64,000 nucleotides of DNA, from contig JBGSTG010000125.1 of the NCBI GenBank assembly GCA_041736625.1, positions 24,504-88,503 of the forward strand. The letters are read 5' to 3'. A program made the translations under genes and the position numbers. Source of the stretch: M3007 sp041736625. Its GTDB lineage: Bacteria; Bacteroidota; Bacteroidia; Chitinophagales; Saprospiraceae. The notes beneath the pieces are model-generated. The model worked only from the letters and a program-made list of their open reading frames with translations, was not told where the DNA came from and did no database searches. Shown in pieces: positions 58,307-64,000 of this stretch (position 1 is its first letter; every line of letters begins with the position of its first letter).

Positions 58307-61300
58307 ATGAAGAAGTTTCTCCCTTTGCTCCTTTTGTTGGCATTTTTTGCCGCGCAATTGGGCGCTCAGGTTGTGGTGAACACCAACATCACAACAAACA
58401 CTACGTGGACCAAGAACAACACGTATTTACTCGATGGATTCATTTATGTTAAAAACGGCGCTACCCTCACGATTGAGCCCGGCACCCGCATCACTGGTTC
58501 CAAGATCAACAAAGGTACGTTGATCGTAACCCGCGGTTCGAAGCTCATCGCCAGCGGTACGCCCAACGAACCCATTGTGTTCACCAGCGCAGAAGCCAAC
58601 CCGACTTATGGCGACTGGGGTGGTATAATCATCCTGGGTCGTGCATCCACTAACGCGAACTTCATGGGCACAGCCGGTCTGGGCCAGATCGAAGGTGGTG
58701 TGAACAACGCCGAGGGCGATGGCCTGTACGGTGGCGGCGACCTTCCCGGCGGCGCAATCAACAACGACAACAGCGGTGAACTCCGGTATGTTCGCATCGA
58801 GTACGGCGGCATCGCATTCCAGCCAAACAACGAAATCAACGGTTTGACGATGGGCGGCGTGGGCTCTGGTACCACGATCGAATATGTTCAGGTTTCTTAC
58901 GCCAACGACGACGCATTCGAATGGTTCGGCGGTACGGTAAACTGCCGCTACCTGATCGCATATCGCGCACTGGACGATGATTTCGACGCCGACAACGGCT
59001 ACACCGGTAAAGTACAGTTCGCACTGTCTATCCGTGACCAGGACATCGCCGACGTTTCCGGCTCGAACGGTTTCGAGGTAGACAACGATGCCCAGGGTAC
59101 AGCTACGACACCGCTTACGGCGCCGACCTTCTCCAACGTGACCATTGTAGGTCCGAACGGCGGCGGCTCCAACCTGTATCGTCGCGCCCTGCACCTGCGC
59201 CGCAACAACCAGATCGGGGTATTTAACTCCGTTTTCGTTGGTTCATACCCCGTAGGTCTGCTCATCGATGGCACGACCACGCTCAACAACGCCAACGCTG
59301 GTACCCTTGACGTCCGCAACTCGTACTTCTACGGCCAGGGTGTAGCACTGGATACCACACCCGGCAGCATTCTGGACATCACCGCCTGGGGCAACGCCCG
59401 CGGCCTGGTGACTGGCGCCAACTCCACCGACGCCAAATTGATCGATCCGTTCAACATCGCACTTCCGAACCCAAAACCGGCCGACGACTCCCCCGTGCTC
59501 AACGGTGCCAGCTTTTCCAACTCCCGTGTTGCCGACAACTTCTTTATACAGGTTAAATACGCCGGCGCTTTTGGAAACTCCGGCGACTGGACTTGCCCGT
59601 GGGCCAGCTGGGCACAGCCCGGTTGCATCCCTGCACAAGAAGTCGTTGTTTCCGGCGCCATTACCAGCGACCAGACCTGGACTGCCGACAAGGAGTACGT
59701 GCTCAACGGCTTCGTTTACGTGAAAAACTGCGCTACACTGACCATCGAACCGGGTACGGTTATCCGTGGCGACAAGTCGACCAAAGGCGCCCTCATCGTT
59801 ACGCGCTGCGCCAAGATCATCGCAGACGGCACCCCCAACGCCCCTATCGTGTTCACGACCAATGACCCCAACCCCACTTATGGTTCCTGGGGCGGTCTGA
59901 TCATCCTGGGTCGTGCATCCACTAACGCGAATTTCATGGGCACAGCCGGTCTCGGCCAGATCGAAGGCGGTGTGAACAACGCTGCCGGCGACGGTCTGTA
60001 TGGCGGCGGCGACTTGCCCGGCGGCGCCATCAACAACGATAACAGCGGTGTCCTCCGCTACGTGCGCATCGAATACGCCGGTATTGCCTTCCAGCCGAAC
60101 AACGAGATCAACGGCCTGACGCTCGGTGCTGTTGGCTCCGGCACTACGGTTGAATACGTACAGGTTTCTTACGCCAACGACGACGCATTCGAATGGTTCG
60201 GCGGTACGGTTAACTGCCGCTACCTGATTGCATATCGTGCATTGGACGACGACTTCGACGCAGACAATGGTTATACGGGTAAAGTGCAGTTTGCACTGTC
60301 TATCCGTGACCAGGACATCGCCGACGTTTCCGGCTCGAACGGCTTCGAGGTGGATAACGACGCCCAGGGCACGGCTACGACCCCGATTACAGCCCCGACT
60401 TTCTCCAACGTGACCATCGTAGGCCCGAACGGCGGCGGCTCCAACCTGTATCGCCGCGCCCTGCACCTGCGTCGCAACAACCAGATCGGCGTATTCAACT
60501 CTGTTTTCGTGGGCTCCTACCCCGTAGGCCTGCTCATCGACGGTTCGACCACGCTTAACAACGCCAATGCCGGCACGCTTGACGTGCGCAACTCGTTCTT
60601 CTACGGCCAGGGTGTTGCCCTGGATACCACGCCGGGTACCATCCTGGACATCACTGCATGGGGCAACGCACGTGGCCTGGTGACCGGCACCAACTCTGCC
60701 GACGCCAAATTGCTCGATCCGTTCAACATCGGCCTGCCCAACCCGCGCCCGGCCGGCGACTCTCCGCTGATCGGCGCCGCCGACTTCTCTAACCCGCGCG
60801 TGGATGAGTTTTTCTTCACCAAAGTGGGTTATGCCGGTGCTTTCGGCCCCAACAGCGACTGGACCTGCCCCTGGGCCAACTGGGCACAACCCGGTTGCCT
60901 GCCTCCGACGAGCACTCAGGAAGTGCTTGTTTCCGGCGCCATCACCAGCAACACCACCTGGACGCCCGACAAGGAGTACATCCTCAACGGCTTTGTTTAC
61001 GTGAAAAACTGCGCTACCCTGACCATCCAGCCCGGAACGGTAGTACGCGGCGACAAGTCGACCAAAGGCGCCCTGATTGTTACCCGTTGCTCCAGGATCG
61101 TCGCTGACGGCGCTCAAAACGAACCGATCGTATTTACCACGAACGACCCGAACCCGACCTACGGTTCCTGGGGTGGTCTGATTATCCTGGGTCGTGCATC
61201 CACTAACTCGAATTTCATGGGCACAGCTGGTCTCGGCCAGGTAGAAGGCGGTGTAAACAACGCAGCCGGCGACGGCCTCTACGGCGGCGGCGACTTGCCC

Positions 61301-62473
61301 GGCGGCGCGATCGACAACGACGACAGCGGCATTCTTCGCTATGTGCGCATCGAATACCCCGGTATCGCATTCCAGCCCAACAACGAGATTAACGGTCTGA
61401 CCATGGCATCCGTTGGCTCGGGTACCGTGATCGACAACGTGCAGGTTTCTTACGCCAATGACGACGCCTTCGAATGGTTCGGCGGTACCGTAAACTGCAA
61501 GCACCTGATCGCTTACCGCGCCCTTGATGACGACTTCGACGCCGACAACGGCTATCGCGGTAATGTTCAATACGCGCTTTCCGTGCGCGACCAGGACATC
61601 GCCGACGTTTCCGGCTCGAACGGATTTGAAGTGGACAATGACGCCCAAGGCACAAACACAGCTCCGAAAACGGCTCCGACCTTCTCCAACGTAACCATCG
61701 TAGGCCCGAACGGCGGCGGCTCCAACCTGTATCGCCGTGCCGCTCACCTGCGCCGCAACTGCGAGATCGGTATCTTCAACTCAGCTTTCATCGGCTCTTA
61801 CCCGGTGGGTCTGCTCATCGACGGCTCCAGCACGCTCAACAACGCCAACAACGGCACCCTTGACGTGCGCAACTCGTTCTTCTACGGCCAGGGTGTAGCG
61901 CTGGATACCACCCCGGGTGTCATCCTCGACATCACGGCTTGGGGCAACGCTCGCGGCCTGGTAACCGGTCCGAACTCCTCCCTCGCGCTGTTCCAAGATC
62001 CGTTCAACCTTGACGTGCCCAACACGCAACCGACCGGCCTTTCCCCGCTGCTCAACGCCGCTGCATTCACGCAACCGCGCGTAAGCATTCCGTTCTTCGA
62101 CAAAGTGACCTTTGCCGGTGCTTTCGACGGCAGCGACGACTGGACTTGCGGCTGGGCTCGCTTCCTCGACGTCAACGTGAACTGTCTCGTAGACTCCGAT
62201 GAAGCCGACAAATTCATCAGCGACGTGAAACTGATGCCGACGGTAGCCAGCACCGAAACGACCCTCGCCCTCACACTGATTAACGCAGCCGACCTCCAGG
62301 TTGAACTGTACGACATGTCCGGCCGCTTCCACGGCCAAGTACTGAACGCCAAGGCTGTTGCCGGTGAACAACAGTACACCGTCAACACGACCGACCTGCC
62401 CGCAGGCCTCTACTTCGTACGCATCCAGGCCGGCGAAGTAGTAAAAACCGTTAAATTGATCGTTGCCCGCTAA
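58307..62473 (+). CDS. Giant secreted repeat protein with T9SS sorting tail
   Basis: A 1388-residue protein. A signal peptide (KFLPLLLLLAFFAAQLGAQ) is followed by three modules of about 425 residues (58369-59640, 59641-60921, 60922-62190). Each runs from a TTWTxxxxYxLxGFVYVKNCATLTI-type start through GGLIILGRAS, FMGTAGLGQIEGG, NDDAFEWFGGTVNCRYLIAY and FEVDNDAQGT to the sequence WTCPWA. The pattern suggests right-handed beta-helix or similar solenoid folds. The last 85 residues (VELYDMSGRFHGQ, LPAGLYFVRIQAGEVVKTVKLIV) are a T9SS type A C-terminal sorting domain. It is probably exported to the surface or medium as an adhesin or structural protein. Confidence 0.92.
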   Translation: MKKFLPLLLLLAFFAAQLGAQVVVNTNITTNTTWTKNNTYLLDGFIYVKNGATLTIEPGTRITGSKINKGTLIVTRGSKLIASGTPNEPIVFTSAEANPTYGDWGGIIILGRASTNANFMGTAGLGQIEGGVNNAEGDGLYGGGDLPGGAINNDNSGELRYVRIEYGGIAFQPNNEINGLTMGGVGSGTTIEYVQVSYANDDAFEWFGGTVNCRYLIAYRALDDDFDADNGYTGKVQFALSIRDQDIADVSGSNGFEVDNDAQGTATTPLTAPTFSNVTIVGPNGGGSNLYRRALHLRRNNQIGVFNSVFVGSYPVGLLIDGTTTLNNANAGTLDVRNSYFYGQGVALDTTPGSILDITAWGNARGLVTGANSTDAKLIDPFNIALPNPKPADDSPVLNGASFSNSRVADNFFIQVKYAGAFGNSGDWTCPWASWAQPGCIPAQEVVVSGAITSDQTWTADKEYVLNGFVYVKNCATLTIEPGTVIRGDKSTKGALIVTRCAKIIADGTPNAPIVFTTNDPNPTYGSWGGLIILGRASTNANFMGTAGLGQIEGGVNNAAGDGLYGGGDLPGGAINNDNSGVLRYVRIEYAGIAFQPNNEINGLTLGAVGSGTTVEYVQVSYANDDAFEWFGGTVNCRYLIAYRALDDDFDADNGYTGKVQFALSIRDQDIADVSGSNGFEVDNDAQGTATTPITAPTFSNVTIVGPNGGGSNLYRRALHLRRNNQIGVFNSVFVGSYPVGLLIDGSTTLNNANAGTLDVRNSFFYGQGVALDTTPGTILDITAWGNARGLVTGTNSADAKLLDPFNIGLPNPRPAGDSPLIGAADFSNPRVDEFFFTKVGYAGAFGPNSDWTCPWANWAQPGCLPPTSTQEVLVSGAITSNTTWTPDKEYILNGFVYVKNCATLTIQPGTVVRGDKSTKGALIVTRCSRIVADGAQNEPIVFTTNDPNPTYGSWGGLIILGRASTNSNFMGTAGLGQVEGGVNNAAGDGLYGGGDLPGGAIDNDDSGILRYVRIEYPGIAFQPNNEINGLTMASVGSGTVIDNVQVSYANDDAFEWFGGTVNCKHLIAYRALDDDFDADNGYRGNVQYALSVRDQDIADVSGSNGFEVDNDAQGTNTAPKTAPTFSNVTIVGPNGGGSNLYRRAAHLRRNCEIGIFNSAFIGSYPVGLLIDGSSTLNNANNGTLDVRNSFFYGQGVALDTTPGVILDITAWGNARGLVTGPNSSLALFQDPFNLDVPNTQPTGLSPLLNAAAFTQPRVSIPFFDKVTFAGAFDGSDDWTCGWARFLDVNVNCLVDSDEADKFISDVKLMPTVASTETTLALTLINAADLQVELYDMSGRFHGQVLNAKAVAGEQQYTVNTTDLPAGLYFVRIQAGEVVKTVKLIVAR
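58369..62190 (+). repeat. Three tandem coding repeats of about 1.27 kb
   Basis: Three copies begin near 58369, 59641 and 60922. Long stretches agree at nucleotide level; for example CGGCGGCTCCAACCTGTATC occurs in all three. Copy 3 differs most. High identity makes copy-number change by recombination likely and assembly errors possible. Confidence 0.9.
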
Positions 62474-62503
62474 TCAGCGGTTTCCGAATCGATAAAATAG
62501 TAC

Positions 62504-62540
62504 GGCGCGCCGGAGATTGTTCTCCGGCGCGCCTTTTTTT
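62504..62540 (+). terminator. Rho-independent terminator of the giant repeat gene
   Basis: A 13-base perfect stem (GGCGCGCCGGAGA with TCTCCGGCGCGCC), loop TTGT, followed by seven T. It lies 30 bases after the stop. Confidence 0.92.
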
Positions 62541-62568
62541 ATGGATGCGGCGGCCATTCATAAAGATT

Positions 62569-63170
62569 GACTCCTTTGAGTGGTTTGGCGGTTCGGTGAA
62601 TTGCAAACACCTGATTTCCTATATGCCGTTGGACGACGACTTCGACGTGGATAACGGCTACCACGGCATGGTGCAATTCGCATTGGCGGTGCGCAATCCC
62701 CTCGTTGCAGATATTACCGGTGCAAACGGATTTGAAATGGACAACGACGCCATTGGTTCGACCAGGACGCCCAAGACAAGCCCGATCTTCTCCAACGTAA
62801 CCATCGTAGGGCCTTATGGGCAACCCGTCAGTCCCTTGTTCCGCCGGGCAGCTCATCTGCGTCGCAACAGCGAACCTTGCATCACCAACTCCCTCCTGAT
62901 CGGCAACTGGCCTGTCGGTGTACTCCTGGACGGCCAGACGACAATTCAAAACGCCCAAAATGGTCTGCTCAACATAAACAATACATTTGTTTGCGGCGCA
63001 ACCACCCCTGTATCCGGTACACCGGCCATCATCGATGCACAAGCCTGGCTCCTCAATGCAGGCGGAAATGCCATCTACGCCGACCCCAATGCCGCAGGGC
63101 TGGTCAACCCGTTCAACCCGGACAGCCTCGATTTCCGGCTCACTCCCAACTCCATCGCCCTGAGACCGGC
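62569..63170 (+). pseudogene. Decayed fourth module of the repeat-protein family
   Basis: The translation (SFEWFGGSVNCKHLISYMPLDDDFD, DNGYHGMVQFALAV, FEMDNDAIGSTRTPKT, FSNVTIVGPYG, RRAAHLRRNSEP) matches the middle of the module in the preceding gene, but the N-terminal half with a start and signal peptide is missing. It diverges more from the three modules than they do from one another, so it derives from an older paralogue. Reading continues only as a fused, frameshifted remnant. Confidence 0.8.
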
Positions 63171-63439
63171 TGCCGGCTACGCTGGACGTGGGCAGCATTG
63201 TGCCGCTGGTGTCCAGCCACCCGTACAAGGTGGAAATACGGGGCGAAAACCTGCTGCGCTTCGTTTTCGACCCCATCGCCCTGCCCGACAGCAACATAAA
63301 CGAGCCTGCTTCGCATGGCTTTATCAAATTCCGCACAGCGCAAAAGTCAGGACTGCCAATCGGCTCTTCTATCGACAATTTTGCCGACATTTTCTTCGAC
63401 TTCAACGCGTCGGTGCGCAACGGATTGCCGCGCGGGTGA
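63165..63439 (+). pseudogene. Fragment of a surface protein with a DUF7619-like C-terminal domain
   Basis: In a frame shifted by +1 relative to the preceding fragment, the sequence reads LDVGSIVPLVSSHPYKVEI, LLRFVFDPIALPDSNINEP and SHGFIKFRT up to FADIFFDFNASVRNG. This is the typical LPDSNxNExxSHGFxxF and YFDFN domain found near the end of T9SS-secreted proteins (called DUF7619 as I recall). No start is present, and the join to the previous fragment lies near 63170. It is a chimeric remnant left by recombination or deletion. Confidence 0.75.
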
Positions 63440-63620
63440 TACTGCTTCCGGGTGGAAGGAGGCGATGCTGTTTTGAGCGCCGGAAAGATTTTGTTTGATT
63501 AGTTTTTGCCGGAAAGCAAAAAACGAAACACAATGTCGAGGGTGTCTCATAAGTCTAAAGAAACAGGCATTCCCCCCAATTAAAATTTTGAAAGACCAAG
63601 TTAGCCGATAGAATGGCCTC

Positions 63621-63641
63621 AAGCCCCATGTCGTCAAATTA
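63621..63641 (+). repeat. 21-base direct repeat, copy 1
   Basis: AAGCCCCATGTCGTCAAATT plus A; it matches 63810-63830 with two changes. Confidence 0.6.
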
Positions 63642-63682
63642 CCGCAAGTGCGGTGTTTCAAAGCTGTTTACAACGAAACGAG

Positions 63683-63734
63683 ATTTTTTTGCCGCGAATT
63701 AGCGCGAATTCGCGCTAATTCGCGGCAAAAAAAT
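63683..63734. repeat. Perfect 52-base palindrome
   Basis: A, seven T, GCCGCGAATTAGCGCGAA and then the exact reverse complement, centred on GAATTC between 63708 and 63709. T precedes and A follows the stem, opposite to a terminator, so the runs pair and lengthen the stem to 26 bases per arm. Confidence 0.9.
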
Positions 63735-63790
63735 TAAAACAAATGGCGGCGAGACCGCAAAAAACGGCAAGGCAATCTTTGAACGCAAAA

Positions 63791-63840
63791 TTGACGACCG
63801 CGGGGCTTTAAGCCCAATGTCGTCAACTTAAGGTTTTTTT
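63791..63840 (+). terminator. Hairpin followed by a T-run, plus strand
   Basis: TTGACGAC (63791) pairs with GTCGTCAA (63819-63826), enclosing an inner GGGCTT/AAGCCC stem, and seven T end at 63840. Its right half is copy 2 of the 21-base repeat. No upstream gene is evident. Confidence 0.5.
63810..63830 (+). repeat. 21-base direct repeat, copy 2
   Basis: AAGCCCAATGTCGTCAACTT plus A; differs at two bases from 63621-63641. Confidence 0.6.
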
Positions 63841-63843
63841 AGT

Positions 63844-63865
63844 GGCCTCGGAGAGGCCTAACGTT
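63844..63865 (+). repeat. 22-base direct repeat, copy 1
   Basis: GGCCTCGGAGAGGCC followed by TAACGTT. The first 15 bases form a small hairpin (GGCCTC, loop GGA, GAGGCC). Confidence 0.7.
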
Positions 63866-63892
63866 GGTAGAAATGCCAAGCGTATTTCGTTG

Positions 63893-63914
63893 GGCCTCGG
63901 AGAGGCCTAACGTT
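63893..63914 (+). repeat. 22-base direct repeat, copy 2
   Basis: Identical to 63844-63865 and 49 bases downstream of it. Confidence 0.7.
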
Positions 63915-64000
63915 TGGTGTGCCGGGCATGTCATCATTCACAGAGGTGCAAAGGTGCGAACCTTTTAGTCCTTTGGGAGCCGTTGTGACCGGAATCTCAT

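Larger units (their letters stand above)
63440..64000. other. Gene-free repeat-rich tract to the window edge
   Basis: No convincing coding sequence. The tract holds a direct pair of 21-base AAGCCC-ATGTCGTCAA sequences (63621, 63810), the 52-base palindrome, a hairpin followed by seven T (63791-63840), and two copies of a 22-base GGCCTCGGAGAGGCC sequence. A gene beginning beyond the right edge cannot be excluded. Confidence 0.6.

Noticed and set aside
59243..61747. Minus-strand open frame of 834 codons opposite the giant repeat gene
   Set aside because: It repeats with the same period as the plus-strand modules and is low-complexity; the plus strand has the signal peptide and sorting domain.

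Overview
The window is a chromosomal stretch of a Bacteroidota bacterium, most likely from the Saprospiria or a close relative. The evidence is a GldJ-like lipoprotein next to a PorP/SprF-like protein and MurF, a secreted protein ending in a type IX secretion (T9SS) sorting domain, a MurF-alanine racemase fusion, many exported proteins, and promoters of the Bacteroidota type (TTTG, about 20 bases, TAnnTTTG) with almost no Shine-Dalgarno sequences. Coding DNA is GC-rich, so long antisense reading frames are common; I have left them out.

Layout. 1-13.1 kb: an acyl-CoA dehydrogenase (partial), a small-conductance mechanosensitive channel, an M1 aminopeptidase, a RidA-family protein, a photolyase/cryptochrome, a DUF389 membrane protein, lipoyl synthase, CvpA, a glutamine amidotransferase (TrpG/PabA type) and a YhhN protein. 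13.1-25.8 kb: a TrpF-like protein without the usual catalytic Cys, an orphan efflux adaptor, a DASS transporter, a bacilliredoxin, a 1192-residue surface protein, an OmpA protein, UDP-glucose dehydrogenase, alanine dehydrogenase and TsaE. 25.9-44.3 kb: a MurF-Alr fusion, a tRNA with anticodon CAT, a candidate minimal transcript, envelope proteins, an amino-acid dehydrogenase, an arginase-fold protein that seems to lack metal ligands, the murF-gldJ-porP group, metF, a TMTC-like membrane glycosyltransferase and an M14 peptidase.

44.4-57 kb is the most unusual part. It is a cluster of exported proteins: a WD40-caspase, an M48-like metalloprotease with TPR-like repeats, a FecR-like repeat protein, and two caspase-TPR paralogues, each with an EF-hand-like loop directly after the protease domain. 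No such set is familiar to me as a named system. A periplasmic or surface caspase pathway is a reasonable hypothesis, not a demonstrated one.

57-64 kb holds a giant adhesin-like protein made of three nearly identical modules of about 425 residues plus a T9SS tail. A decayed fourth module follows, fused to a piece of a different surface protein. The window ends in a gene-free, repeat-rich tract.

A second theme is repeated DNA: arrays of 7-base units at three loci (some supplying stop codons of the adjacent genes), twin 37-base hairpins near the photolyase, two copies of a roughly 200-base hairpin element, and a perfect 52-base palindrome near the right edge.
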